Under the pieces are notes generated by a model. The model worked only from the letters and a program-made list of their open reading frames with translations. It was not told the origin of the DNA and did no database searches. Shown in pieces: positions 35,922 to 48,399 of a stretch of DNA of 64,000 bases (position 1 is its first letter; each line of letters begins with the position of its first letter). The stretch comes from Phylloscopus collybita (taxonomy: Eukaryota > Chordata > Aves > Passeriformes > Phylloscopidae), in the NCBI GenBank assembly GCA_027886175.1, contig JAJNNQ010000031.1, forward strand, positions 3,434,501-3,498,500. Direction: 5' to 3'. Position numbers and translations under genes: made by a program.

Positions 35922-38177
35922 GGTGTGTGCACACAACAGAGCCTCCACAAAGTTTTGGCACAGCTCCTGAGCTCACACTCACAAGATTAGAGTTAAAAAG
36001 GGTAAAGCAGTACTGGGATGGGCCAAGCCCAAACAGGGCTCCTCAGCAGGTCCTGCTGGGTGATGTTGATACTCCAATCCCCCTGACAGACTTTCCTCAA
36101 GCAGGAAACACAGATTTGATCCTCAAAACAAGGATTGACTGGGACAGGAAAAGAGGTGGAAGAGATTATGGTTAGGTTTTGAGTGTCCCACACTAATCTT
36201 TCAGTACAGTTTCAGTTCCTGCTCACTGGGAAGGTCGGAAGAGTGACTTAGAAAAGGCCTGAGGCTGCTGAGACTCAACACATCGGGAGCACCCCGATGG
36301 AACAGAGTGATTGCAAGGCAATGCAAGAAGTGAAAACTTAAGCTCCTTTGACTTATAGTATATATGAATATACTAGAGGGTAAAATACTTGCAGATGTGT
36401 ATCTAGACCAAATAAAAAAGGCCTTGTAGTGACGGGGAAATATGTACCTTGTGCCGCGCTGCTTGCAGTCCTAGGAAAGCTTGAAGCAGAAATAAAATGT
36501 TTGCTTTTACTCCGAGTAAACGTTGGATGAAAGGAAATTCTGAGCAGCCGTGAACTAGATAAAGACCTTGATCCTGCTCTGTAATGCTTGGTAAGACACA
36601 GCTCAGGAAGGCCAGCTCTGGCTTAGGGAGGAGAGTCTCCCTAAGCCTCCTCCACAGCCGGTGGAGAGAGGGATCATCCGTCCCCGGCTGGAGTAAGGAG
36701 GCATTGCTCCCTTCCAACCCATGGAAGCAGACCAACGCATACAGGCTGAACATCTTAGGCTGGGATCCCAAACCTACAGATCTGCACCTCTCAATAATTA
36801 CTCACACTCCAAAGGTAACAACGTTGGACAACCTTCCTGAGCCCTGTTTTACAAGCTTTGCACTGAAAGCGTTTTTGGGGTCAAATTTTTCCTCCAGCTG
36901 AATTCTTTGTTGTGAATTTGGTGCAACTCTGGGTTACTCCAGTTTGCTTTTCCAACTCTTTCAAGTGTTTTCTCAAACATGTTCAGAAAGACTTGTGTCT
37001 CAAAAGGTTTTAAAGGCCCTAAAGGAAATGCACAGTTTCTTTTCATACGCCTACAGGACAAGCAGGTGTTCTGGTCTCAGACTTTTACACGTTACAGGAC
37101 ATAAGGGAAGATAAGAGAAGTGCTGCTTTTCTCTTCCTTTTCTGCTTTCCCCAAGCAAAAATTAAAGTTTTACAGGGATGAGGTAGTAATCTACAGCACC
37201 TGCAAGGAGCACGCATCTACTTGATCTTTGGACTGCCATTTCCTGGTGTAGGGATGGTGGAGAGGAAAATTAGGTATTTTTCTTGTTAGGAAAGGAGAAA
37301 AGAGTGAAATCTCCACTTGCTCTTGTACCTCTCCTTAGACCTACAGGCTCTAAACGTAATTCCAAGTTTAACCTGGAGAAAGAAATGGAAAAAAATACTC
37401 TGTTAAGGAACAGGACTGTGCTGGCAGCAGAGTGGGTTCAGTGATCTAATAGTTCTTTTTCCAGCTCTGATTTCTTTGATACTATTTATAAAAAGGGAAG
37501 AAAAATTGATGGACCACTCCAAACAAATTGTTACCATAAACCAACAGCAAACATCAGAATTGGTCCTTTAAGGGTTGTATGGAGAGAGGGAGAGGGCTAA
37601 TAATGTACCTTTCCTGGTCCTGGGCTATGTTTATCTTCCATATTTATTTAAAAGCAAATCAAAATACTTTTAAGCAAGTCGGCTGGTTCCAAATTTAGGA
37701 ACAATTGAACAAAGAGGAATCTGCTAATTCCAGATGGAGTGCATATAGTCCCTTGGCACTTATTACTTACCAAATGTTTCAGAAAGCAAACACATGACCT
37801 AAAAGATTTCGTGAGTGTGGGGGTCCTCAAAAAGCTTTTAACAAGTCATGTATTTCCAACCGTATTTACTTTACCCACACACAAAACCTCCACTTCGTTT
37901 TCCTTTCTGGTTTTTGGTTTTTTTTTTTTTAGGCAGACAATGCTGCCTTTAAAGACTATTTATGGATGATTCAGTTATCCCATAAGGGCAGGAGCTCTAA
38001 AGGTGTCTCCTTTGAGAGGCTTCAGCTGTGGAGCATCTGCTGCCTGCCAGGGCCACCTTCCCCGGTGGGCGCAGGTGTTTTGCTAAAGTGGGATCCTCCT
38101 GCCCAGCCCTGCAGGAAATGGGCACCCACAGATGGTTTCTCATCCCAAAGAGGCACAAAATATTTCTCTGTTGTGGG

Positions 38178-38230
38178 CTTTTTTTTTTCTTTTTCTTTTT
38201 TTTTTTTTTTCTTTTTCTTTTTTTTTTTTC
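38178..38230. repeat. (T)n/(C) pyrimidine tract
   Basis: Runs of T broken by single C every few bases, about 53 bp, one strand purely pyrimidine. Confidence 0.9.
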
Positions 38231-39105
38231 TCTAAACCTGTTTCTTTGCCCACCAGAGTTGCCCTCCAACATCCTGCAAGGGAGTGTCAGGCCACCACAT
38301 CATGACACATCTCCAATCAGATTAGCTGAGATTTTGTTTTTGTATGCATTTCATATTCACTGCTGAGGTGTTTTAAATCAATTTCACAGGAAAATGAGTC
38401 TAATGAATGCAACTTGGAATTTTTTAGGGAGTATTATATTCCGTTATTATAATTGTTTCCTCCTCAAATTAAATACTTCAGGGGAAGAATAAAGTAGAAA
38501 TTCTTGATTTTTTGTGGCAGTTTGATGAAAGACAGAGATTTTTTTCCCCAGCTCCCCCCACCCCAGGAGAACAGAGTGATATTACGATTTGTATCTGTCC
38601 TAAGCCTCTGGAGCCATCAGCATGTGTAGGTCCTTGCAGGCAAAATTCTCACCTGGGTGACAGCTTTGGGAGATCTTCACTAAACCCCTTCAGTCTGAAA
38701 GGGTGGAAAGGTTTCACTTCTGCTCTAGGTGACGATTTTCATGACACAGACTACAGAAACTTCAAGATTTATGCTGTTCATACTGTTCATATTTTGGAGG
38801 GATGAGCCTGGTCCTGCAAGAGGGCTGAAATCAAAGATAGCAGAGAAAAATACTTAATAAACATTTAATTCCCAGTTGAGGTGATTTCTTTTTCTATTCT
38901 TGCTTTCAACATTCGAACATGTCTTTTCTTAAAAATCAAGCCCCTTCCATGGTTCTCAAAGGGAAAAAAATAATCTAAAGGCAGTGAGTTGTGACTAAGA
39001 GACTGAAAAGGGAAATAACTTACTATGGAAGTAAAAACAGGTAGATGTAATTTAGTCTTGAGTTTTTGATGATTATACCTCTTCCCTTTAAGCTTTTAAA
39101 TCTTT

Positions 39106-39125
39106 TTTGTTTGTTTGTTTGTTTT
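39106..39125. repeat. (TTTG)n microsatellite
   Basis: Four to five perfect TTTG units. Confidence 0.85.
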
Positions 39126-41039
39126 CCCTCTGGCTCTCATTTTAATAACCTTCCTTCCAGTTATGCTGCAACCCTTTCCTTTGGGCTTCTATGGTTGTCA
39201 TTTTTTTTTTCTTTTTTTTCATAGCCACAGACTCAGCCCAGAAGGAAACTGAGGGCAAACATTGTTATTCCAATTTGAGTATCTACAAGGTGAAATTTAT
39301 TTGCTGACAAAGACCCTCTTTGTTCAGGAACTCTTCTCTAACTGTGTGCAGTGTGATAGTCCCTAAAGTTTTCCTTCTGCTGGCATTTCCCTGCAAATCC
39401 TTAAGCTGCACCAGCAAACTCAGCCCAACGCGTTATTTTACATTTTTAAGCGAAATGCTTTTTTGTTTTTATTTTAATGAATCCCCTAACTCCAAGTTTA
39501 ATTAAACTCATGTTTTTTAATTAATTACCAACAAATGCAAATAAGGCAAACTACACAAACATGTATTCACCGTTCCCCGATAGATACGTGGGTGGCTTTT
39601 TCTTTTTTTTTTTTTTTAATCCTGAAGTGTCAGGATTTAAAAAAAAATAAACCTTAAAGTCTTGAGGGTTACAACCCAAAAATTCTTTTCGTTTGGGGCT
39701 TTATGAGAATATTTTAGTAGTGTATGACAGGGAGCTCGTCTGCATAAGGGAGGAGAAAGAAAACTGCAGGTTCTTTAGCTTTTGCTGATGTTATTCTTGC
39801 TAAACAACAGTGACAGCAGATTTAGGTCTGTGGATATATTATTACAAGAAAACAAAAAGTAGAATACAAGAATTTCATAGAGTCACAATTACGTTCAACT
39901 TCCCTAAATGCTGACAAATGTGGATTCATGGAATGCTCTCTCTGGTTATTTAAGTGCAGCTAAACCAGAAATCCTAAATGAAACACAGAAGAGTTCCAGC
40001 ATCAAACTCAAATGCTTGAAGCCCAGGAACCCCGAATTTAAGATATGTAACATAATCATGCTTGAAAACTATAAACCCTCTCCTGTGAGGACAATACACA
40101 GTCAAATTACTTTTTTTAACTACATAAGCATTATTCTCGGGAGTAAATATTTCAAGATCTCATGAAATATTCCTCTGAAGAGTTGTTTAGAAATTTCTTA
40201 GCTTCTCTGATCGCTTCTTTCAGTCCAAACCTTGCAAAAGCAGCCCGTCCCTAATACATGGGATTATTTAAATCATTAAAGCAAGCAGGAATATTTGTTT
40301 CTGCTCCCTTTCTGGGCTTGACATGGATGAATTTGGCTGTGTCCACATGTCTAGTTCAGCTCGATCTCACAGTCCCAGGATGACCTGAATCCACACACAG
40401 AGATCTCGAGTTTGCTTGAGCTCTGGCCCTCCTGGATCCCAGCCCGGAGTCCTGGCCCTCTACACCCTGGACACGAAGGGAAGCCAGCACTGGAGTGCTC
40501 AGCAAGTTCCCTGGACAATGCATTTTCCCATCAGTCAGGAGGTAAGAGCTGTTTTTCCCACTTGGCAAAGGGTTTTCTTATTTGCAGCAGCAGTGCACAC
40601 CTTTGGGAGACATCTTCTGCAAATGTTTGCGAACATTCGTGTTTCTACTTCTTTTCATGGTCATTTTTAGGTTATATTTTGAGTTTTATACATCTCCATA
40701 TTTAGATATTTTATGTATTTTCATACATTGTGTATTTTTTATACACATACACAACTCTCTATGTACACATCCATAGAACATTTTCTACCTCTCCCCATCC
40801 AAAATAACAGGCAGATTTCTCCACCATTCACCACGGGCTGGAAAGAAGAGATTAAAAGACTCATACTTAAACCACCTTTACCTCCATAAGGGGGTTTTCT
40901 GCCCCCTAAGATGCAAAATGTGAATGCACAAATTTGTGGTGTCTCTTTTCCCACCAAAAGGGCAAATAAACAACTTAAAAGGGAAATTAACAGCTTTGAG
41001 ACCTGCCTGTATAGATAACTTTTGGGCTAGTGGGAGTTC

Positions 41040-41105
41040 TTCCAGCTCTCTGTCCCTCCGTTTGCCCAGATGAAAAATGGGAATAAGCTGCCCCTAATGA
41101 TCTTA
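41040..41105 (+). mobile_element. Ancient SINE fragment, MIR/CORE-SINE-like
   Basis: Sense MIR-type core. 'agctctctgtccctccgttt' (41044-41063), then 'gcccagatgaaaaatgggaa' (41064-41083) and 'taagctgccccta' match, in order and spacing, the family's 'ctctctgtgcctcagtttcctcatctg'-type core, the 'aaaatggggataat' block and the 'ctgccct' block. About 65 bp remain. The comparison is from memory. Confidence 0.6.
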
Positions 41106-42199
41106 GGCAAAAAAATTTTATTGTGTTTAGCTTATCTAATTGATGCATTTTGAGGAGCTTGGCTAAAAGATGTCAAACGTGCAAAGCTATTTGTTGTGTT
41201 TAAAGATACTTGTGCTCCCATCCTTGGGAAAATTCCTCGCGTTCCCTGTCCTGCTGCACTTAGCAATGATCCTATCTTGATGGTGTTCCAGCTACCCAGT
41301 GTCAAAAATAATCAGGAACGGGCAAGATAAAGCACGAGAGTGCTGTGTGGAAGGCTGTGAATCCTGTGGCTCCTCCTTCCCCTCCTTGTCCAGTCTAAAC
41401 ACTCGCAGTGCTTTGGAAATATTAATAAATAATTAAACCAGCGGGGCAACGTCCACTCGTCTCCTGAACAATTCCTGTAACGTGATAGTCCTTAGGCGGC
41501 CATGCAAGATTTATCATCAGAGTTTCAAGGCTTGAGAAAGGCCTTAAAAAATATCCCACATCCCCCCAGACAGCTCTTCCAAAATATGAGGAAATAAAGA
41601 TATTCCCTCTTTTGCTTTTTCCCGGTTTCCTTCCAGCCCACAGGTTGGCGGGAGGCGTGGGGACCATCAAAACCAGCTCCTGCAAAAAGGGGTTTTCCTT
41701 CCTTAAGAAATATTGCAAACAGAAGATTCCCATGTTTGAAAGGTCAGAGGAAAAAAACATAATGCACTCATGAAGAGACAACCTCATTAATCCTGTTGTT
41801 CTTGGCCCAGTCAATAGAAGAAACATAAATGCTGTCAACACTGCGCTGCTAGATAAAGGATAAAAAGTGGGAATGAAATGTTTTACTGCAAGGACTGCTC
41901 TTATGGTTTGAGAACATTTCTGGAAATAACCTGAGCTGAGAAAATGTTCCCTAGGAGGAATACATTCTGTGGGAAACTGTGTGGAAGATAAAGTTTGGTC
42001 AGTGACCTTCTCACTATCCTCTAATCACACGGCACACACTGCTCCAAAGAGAGAGAAAAAAAAAGGGATACTGTGCAGCTAGGGACACTTCACCTTCCCC
42101 ACATTACATGAATTGAAGTGGAAAACACAAGAGTATCATAAATCTCTATTTCATGCTTTCAGATGCTGTAGTGAAATAATAATCTACTGTAACTCACAG

Positions 42200-42219
42200 G
42201 GAAAAAAAAAAAAAAAAAA
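42200..42219. repeat. Poly(A) tract, about 20 bp
   Basis: Pure A-run between 'acagggaa' and 'gaaagaatg'. Confidence 0.9.
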
Positions 42220-42657
42220 AGAAAGAATGTGACTTTTGGTTTAGGGCGCTGCAATAACACCAGCGGTGATACACCTTCAGTGAGCATAAAAACAAATGAC
42301 TGGAAGTTGCTAAAAGGGGAACTTGCCTTTTCGCCTGTGCAACGTTAGAAACGGAGAAGGAGCCTCACATTTCTCATCCAGGAGCAGGAATGACAGAGAG
42401 GGGGAAGGCGAGACCTCTCCTGTGCAGGCAGCTCCCAGGGATGAGACAGAAGAGCTCAGTTTAAATACTCGCACACGGATACAGCAGCAGCATTCAGATA
42501 CTGTATCTGTACAGACAGAGAGAGTAAATATTGGCTTATGTAGCCACTCCTGGGAAGATTAGGCAGACATCAAATATGGATGTCCCCAGCGTTCCACACA
42601 CAGGGAGGGCATTGGAAAACTCCCACCTTTAGATATTTGTGGGGAATATTGCTTTTC

Positions 42658-42660
<3 letters not shown>

Positions 42661-42703
<43 letters not shown>
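42661..42703. repeat. Poly(T) tract, 43 bp
   Basis: Uninterrupted T43. On the minus strand an AATAAA hexamer (within about 42709-42715 of the + strand) precedes the corresponding poly(A) by a few bases, the arrangement seen at mRNA-derived tails, though the spacing is shorter than usual. Confidence 0.9.
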
Positions 42704-45657
42704 CCATTTTTTATTTGTCCTTTGAAACCAGAATTACTGTAATTACTGCCTCTAAAAGGTGGTTATTTGAAGAGTGGTGCTACACGCACGGAAATGTCAA
42801 AGCTTTTTTGGTTTCTGCAGCACGAATCTCGGGAATGCAGTGTGATCTTCCTGAAATGGCACTGCTGGGGTAATGCCACAGCACAGGAGTTGGGTAAATA
42901 TTTTCCTTGTGCTCATCAGCTCCTGGCTGTTGACAAACACACTACCTAGAGCAGTAATGCAGGGTAATGATGTCATTACTGGGGGATAAACATTGCAGCT
43001 GCCGTGCGTGCGTGCCTCTAGTTCTTGCAAAACAGAGCTGAGGGTGAATTGGTTTGTGCACTCCACATCTCTCAGATATTTCACCAATCACCATAGAAAT
43101 AATTGCAGGAGCGATTGGTGAGCTAATTCAGACACAGGCGAGTCTGAAGTGCTCGAGTTTGAAATTAATCCTTTTTTTTTTTTTTTTAAGGTTCTCTAAA
43201 GATAAAGAGAGTGGAGTGGACAGAACGAAATAGCTTTGCTGGTTTCCTCGTGGGACGTGGAACAGCGAGGGTGCAACGACATATTCTCTGATTTTACTTC
43301 CATCCATCTGGAACCAAGAGCTACCAGAAGCCTGACAAGACAGCCTGATCTCCAGCCAGATTTCTAGAAATGTTAATAAGAGTTGCTTATTCGAAAAGCA
43401 CCTTCAAAACTTCTTAACTAGCAGGAAGAGAACATCAGATGTCTCATCAACCACTACAATTACTCCTGGAAAAATACCAAGAAGTGCCCTGCAGAATTAT
43501 CCTGCCACCAAACCTGTGAATGGCTGTAATGTGTAATCAAACCCACATACATCAAATCATAGAGATATATCATCCATACACAGGATAATGCAGGTAACTA
43601 GAGGTCAGGAATAAAACCTTTTGGAAAACCTTCATGGGATGGACAGCTAGGAACAGCATTTGAACAGATATTCTCTTGAGAGCTTCATTCAAAATAAATT
43701 TCTGTATTAAGGTGTGTTAATTTATCTATTAAGGAGATTGTTCCCTTTGCTTAGAGCTCTCCAAGTGTAAACCAGGAACATCTCAGAGACTCACAGAGGC
43801 TGGAGCACCATTTCCAGTGCTTTGGTCAGGTACATATCAGCTGCAGAACAAGCTCAGGACCACACAGGACCTGCAGAGGCTTTGGGGGGGTGTTTTATGG
43901 CAATAGCAGAAAGTCACCAGCAGAATTTTCTCGCTCCATTTTGTGCAGTGTAACTTAATGGCATTATCGACATCTTCTGTGATATACATCCTGTGATCAG
44001 TGCAATTACTGCATGTCATCACCACTGTAAATTTACCCAGCCTGAAACCATTTTAAACTTAAACTGCATACTTAAGAACTACTATCCACCTCCTCTTTGT
44101 AAATTAGCTGTATGATTTATCTGTGGGAACCATTTCAAAAAGTATACATTCAGAAATACATATACCACATGATGTCTTTTCCATATGGCATCTCATAATT
44201 ATTTTGCTGTGTGTGAACATGATGAAAACAGTTTCATAATTCTCTAAGGGTTAGGGTAAATTATTTCAATTAGACATATTTCAGAGCAAACATTACCTTA
44301 GGGTTTATTAATAATAGTACCTGAGAAGGAACAGCTGCCTTTTAAGCAGTGAGAGCTGTCAACTTCTCACTGCCCCCCTGTAGCACCCCTTTTGTGACTC
44401 TGAAAAAATGGTAGATTTTCTCATGCTTTACCTAAACAGAGAACTTGGCAGCAGAGACCTGGTTGTAATCCTCAGCAAGGGAGCTGGTGGGTGGATTTTT
44501 TTTTTCTCTATAAACTCTTGTATAAACCACACCAGTCTCCTGGTATTTATTTTGTGTAATGTTGGAAATCATACGCAGATCCAACAGGCCATGTAAAGGA
44601 GTTTTGTAACTTCCTGAAATGCTTTCAGGCAAAATCTTTTCTCCAACAGCAGTCCCAGGCTGTCAGGATATTATCATTTTTTAAGGGCAAGGTTCCTCAA
44701 CTATTTGTAATAAGATAGCTTTGAAAAGGCAAAATGCAAATCTAAATTAAATCAGCTAATTATTAGGAATTGCTATTGGAATTATTAAAAAGAAAATCAG
44801 CTCCATTGTCAGAGTATATGGACTGTTTTGCAGGCTTGCCTTGCAGTTTTCTGTGCTGCCTTCCTCATTCACTTGTTTTTATGTATCAAAACTGTGAAAG
44901 GATGTGCTTTGATTTTGGATGACCAGTTGTGTGGGAATGCCCCTCTGCTCAGTTCAGCCCACCTGCTTTGATGCTCCACACAAGTCCATCTCCCTCTTTG
45001 CAAGGAATACTTTAATCTAACTCACAAAATGCCTGGGGATCCATGTAAACCCCCAAATCTGAAAGGGAAGTGTGCTGAGAGCCAGCCAAGGAACAGGGAT
45101 GGAAAATCCCTGCCTCTGCTCACCCTCCACAGTGTGCAGAGGGCTGAGTGAGCTGACCCTGAGTGCACAGTCACCAAAGCTGGGTTGAAAAAAGGGACAG
45201 GGCTATGTCTGCTGGTTAATAAATAATGCAGGTACACTCTCACAGAGGGCTGGTGTGACTGAACACTTCTTACAACCTGTGGGCTGCAGGAAAAGTGTTG
45301 TGGAGCTGCAGCTCTCAGTCAAGGAGTGGGAGGTGAGGGCATCAGCCCACCCCAAAAATCCTCCTTATCCCAGCCTCATGCACAGAATGGGGCTGAAAGC
45401 ACCCAGTATGGGGAAAAGTAGAAATTTAAACTGAAATACCTCTAGTAAGAGTTAAACTTACTGAGTTTTAAAATTAGTTGAGAAATCAGTTCTCACCTTG
45501 GCTGCCAGTCTTTGATCCAGCAATGCTTGTGTGCCTATGGGGAGTGAGATCCTCATTTAGTTTATCAATCCCACCACAAATATTTACACACACACACAAA
45601 AATAGCACAAAAAGAGAGAAAGAGGATGTACTTACATGCAGAACTGTAGGTATGATA

Positions 45658-45780
45658 CACAGAATCACAGAATAGTTTGGGTTGGAGGGGACATTAAAGA
45701 CCACCCAGTCCCACCCAGTTCCACTATCCCAGGTTGCTCGAAGCCCCATCCAGCCTGGCCTTGAACACTTCCAGGGATGT
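45658..45780 (-). mobile_element. CR1 LINE, short 3' end fragment (antisense)
   Basis: A well-kept terminus 'cacagaatcacagaat' (45658-45673), then 'agtttgggttggaggggaca', 'gaagccccatccagcctggc' and 'cttgaacacttccagggatg'. It is truncated after about 123 bp. A short internal deletion relative to sister copies removes the 'gggcagggacacc' block. Its intact terminal repeats suggest it is among the younger copies here. Confidence 0.92.
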
Positions 45781-46825
45781 GCAAACCCATGAAAGCCAAT
45801 GCCAGGCAATCCAAAATGCTCAGTTATCACCAGACCAAACATGATTCTTCCACGACATCATTATCATACTTTAATCTTTTCATCTCAACCGCAAGGGGAA
45901 AAAGGCATTTCCAAACAGAAAAGAAAATTTGATAGGTAAAAGGAATTCAAGCTATAAAATATTTCCTTTTGATTCAAGCCCTAGTATTTTTTGCCTGGCT
46001 CAAGTTCAGGAAGCTCTATAACTTTGTTGAGTAATTTCCAAAGGCCCCTTGTCTTTGCTCAGGGACATGTTTAGCTTTGAAATTGCCACGTTAAATACAA
46101 AAGAAATCATTTGTCCCTCTGCCACCTCTGGTACAGTGAAGCCTGTGGATTTCTACAGAGGTTTTTTCTGTCTCTTCTCCAGGAGGAACCCAGGCAGGTT
46201 CCAGCCCCACAAGGACCTTCAGCACTGGGTGCTCCATATTCAAATGTTCTGGGGCAGACTCTCTGTGTCCTGCCCCAGTTTGTAGAAACCCACAAGAAGT
46301 GAAGGAATGGGGACCCTAAGCCTGAGACCTCTTTAATAAATTGAATAAACAAGCTTTTGTCCAATGTCTGGACCTTGAACCCAGCTTTTGATTTGGGGAA
46401 GGATATATTCCCAATCATGGAAACTTCTAATCTCTTTCCCCATGTCATCCAAGGAGGAACTGACCTCTGACCTTTGCTTTCCTCTCTGCTTAATTCCTTT
46501 ATTTGTTCTCCTTCACTCACTTCCTAACCAGACAATCTGTGCTACAGTTCAAATGCTGCTGTACTCTTCAGGACCCCACACTTTTCTGGGTTCAATTCTT
46601 TTTGGGCAACTCTCCTGAAGCAATGAAGCTTTCACACTTTCTGGCCCTGTCTGCCAGACCTTCTCTTCCTTAACCATTTGCCAATTCATTGGCTTATTTC
46701 GATCCAATTTAATAGAGAGGTAGAAGCCCTGAAGATAATTAAATTCCTGTAACTTCTGCAAACATTGGCAGCTGGAGACAGGTAGGGGATTGAAAAGAGA
46801 GCCTCTGCCACAGCAAAAAACTGCA
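45781..46825. other. Unique noncoding stretch
   Basis: No repeat or exon recognised. The frame at 46107-46520 (-, 137 codons) has no recognisable domain. Confidence 0.4.
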
Positions 46826-47026
46826 GTCGTGGGTTTAGCTTGGATATCAGGAAAAAATTTCTTCACCAAAAGGGTTGTCCAGGGCAGTGGTGGAGTCCCC
46901 ATCCTGCCAAGGGATTTAACAGCCACGTGGATGTGGCACTTGGGGACATGGCCTTGTGGTGCCAGGGCTGGGGAATGGTTGGGCTCAATCACCTCAGACA
47001 GATTTTCCAACCCAAGCATTTCTAGG
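46826..47026 (+). mobile_element. CR1 LINE, 3' end fragment (sense)
   Basis: Landmarks are 'gtttagcttggatatcagga' (46833-46852), 'aaatttcttcaccaaaaggg', 'ggcagtggtggagtccccat', 'gtggatgtggcacttgggga' and 'cagattttccaacccaagca', closing with TTTCTAGG in place of the terminal repeat. It belongs to the 'ggtggagtccccatccctgg' CR1 group, like the copies at 53.9 and 62.5 kb. The 156-codon antisense frame over it is spurious. Confidence 0.9.
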
Positions 47027-47640
47027 AGCTCTGCAGGGACACTTCTGCTGGCCTGGGCTCAGCCAAGAGATTAATGGGAGACACAGCACCTGGGGGAAAC
47101 TGAGGCACTGTGCAAAAAGATGGCCATGCTCAGATCCTTCATATCAAAAGATGAAGGATCCAAATACTGAATCTGCAGTGGCAATGGGACTTCAGGAATT
47201 CTGCATCTCAGAGTACAATGTTAACTTTGCTCCTCTTTTCCACAAGTACTAATTCTCAGGTCCTGGTTTCCCCTAGTTTCTGCAGAAGTGTACAAGAGGT
47301 GATGTGGTACCTGGTACCCAGGGAGGAGAATCTAATTCCAGATTCAGCATCTGTGCATAAAATGTTTTTCCTCAGCCTGTAGTTTTTGAATCTGAAAGTT
47401 AATGACAGCAACACAGTGAGTACTTGTATTGCTATTTGTCTTTACAGCCACTTGTGGTGTAGGACACGGCTTGTGCTACTCTCATACCTGTTCACAACAT
47501 CACTGCATGAGTGACTTGGGTGTACACTTGTGCTCAACAGTTGCACAATATCCTTTATTGGAAATGGGACTCGGCTGAGAGTCAGGAGGCAGACTTCCAT
47601 CTGCTAGCAAAAGGTTGCGGGACTGTGAAAAGTTTGGAGG
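47027..47640. other. Unique noncoding stretch with a 10-bp-arm hairpin
   Basis: Apart from the perfect hairpin at 47133-47160 and a weak MIR-like 'ggaaactgaggcactg' at about 47095-47110, nothing is recognised. Confidence 0.4.
47133..47160. repeat. Perfect inverted repeat (10-bp arms, 8-nt loop)
   Basis: GATCCTTCAT (47133-47142) and ATGAAGGATC (47151-47160) are exact reverse complements around ATCAAAAG. No run of T follows, and the context is not bacterial, so it is not a terminator. Confidence 0.9.
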
Positions 47641-47860
47641 GTTTTTTTGTGTGGTTGTGTTTTTTTTGTGTTTTTTTTTTTTTTTTTTTTTTTTTTTTTG
47701 TTTTTTGTTTTTTGTTTGTTTTTTTTTTTTTTTTGGTGGTTTTTTTTTATATTGTTTTTGTTTTTTGTTTTGTTTTGTTTTGGGGTTTGGGTTTTTTTTT
47801 TTCTTTGTGGGGGTTTCTTTTGCCTTTTTTTTTGTTTTGTTTTGTTTTTTTCCTTCTCTG
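47641..47860. repeat. Strand-asymmetric T/G low-complexity block, 220 bp
   Basis: Almost only T and G on the + strand. No C occurs between about 47641 and 47812, and only an AT pair near 47750 interrupts the first 170 bases. It combines T23-25 runs with (TTTTG)n and G-runs ('ttttggggtttggg' near 47779-47792). Frames across it on both strands encode poly(Phe) or poly(Lys) and are artefacts. It is the largest simple-sequence block in the window. Confidence 0.95.
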
Positions 47861-48399
47861 TCCTTTTTTCCTCTCCCACACTTTGCCTTTTTCATTAGTT
47901 GGAGCTAAAAGTCCTTGAGCAGAAAGGCCTCTTTTTGCACCAGATGTTTGCCTGAGCCTAACACATTGGGAGCATTTCTTAGTTCAGGTCCAGATGGGCT
48001 ATTGCAAAGAAGATAATAACAAGACTAGCAAATCTGATGTTCTTATATCTGTACGACAACATCACCTTTGAAATGGGAACACTTGTCTGTATACGTTATG
48101 AGAAAACATTTTTACTTGCATATTTAGCCATAACAGCCCCAGTGAAGTGCAAACATCAGACCTTAAAAGTACCTCCATCAAAATTAATGGACAGCCTGAC
48201 AGAGATCAAACTTGTTTTCAGCAGGGAGATTAATAACCTTATGGCATCTCAGGTTTTGCCATGCCTGTCTTGTTTCTCTTCCCCTTGCTCTGAGAGAAAG
48301 GCTGGACCTCTCCTGAACGTTGCCTACCGCCCACGAGCCTGGCTCAAGACCCATCCATACATTTCATTTGCCTTTTGAAGAGACGAAATTTTCCTTGAC
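47861..48399. other. Unique noncoding stretch
   Basis: No repeat recognised. A 113-codon frame (48037-48378, +) has no known domain. Confidence 0.4.

Larger units (their letters stand above)
35922..41039. other. Unique noncoding stretch
   Basis: Five kilobases without a recognisable interspersed repeat. Simple repeats are a T/C tract at 38178-38230 and a (TTTG)n at 39106-39125. Small hairpins lie at 36281-36299 (7-bp arms) and 36356-36375 (8-bp arms). Frames at 36403-36771 (-), 38028-38366 (+) and elsewhere show no known domain. Confidence 0.4.
41106..45657. other. Unique noncoding stretch
   Basis: No CR1 in 4.5 kb. Simple repeats are A19 at about 42200-42219, T43 at 42661-42703 and a (CA)n at about 45585-45598. 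The 139-codon frame at 41422-41841 (-) has no recognisable domain. The 42950-43140 part is a homopolymer-free mixed block that may be constrained. Confidence 0.4.

Noticed and set aside
36281..36375. Two small hairpins (7- and 8-bp arms)
   Set aside because: Short arms of this size are expected several times by chance in 64 kb.
37160..37185. 'tgaggtagta' resembling a let-7 seed
   Set aside because: Only the first ten bases match and no complementary arm is found nearby.
39872..39905. 'catagagtcacaa' resembling a CR1 terminal repeat
   Set aside because: The following bases do not continue into CR1.
46549..47019. 156-codon minus-strand frame
   Set aside because: Overlaps the antisense of a CR1 tail for about half its length.
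47090..47112. 'gggggaaactgaggcactg', like the MIR core
   Set aside because: The match ends after 18 bases and neither flank continues the family.
47500..47918. Overlapping frames of 83-135 codons on both strands
   Set aside because: They exist only because a T/G block lacks stop codons; the products are poly(Phe)/poly(Lys) low-complexity strings.
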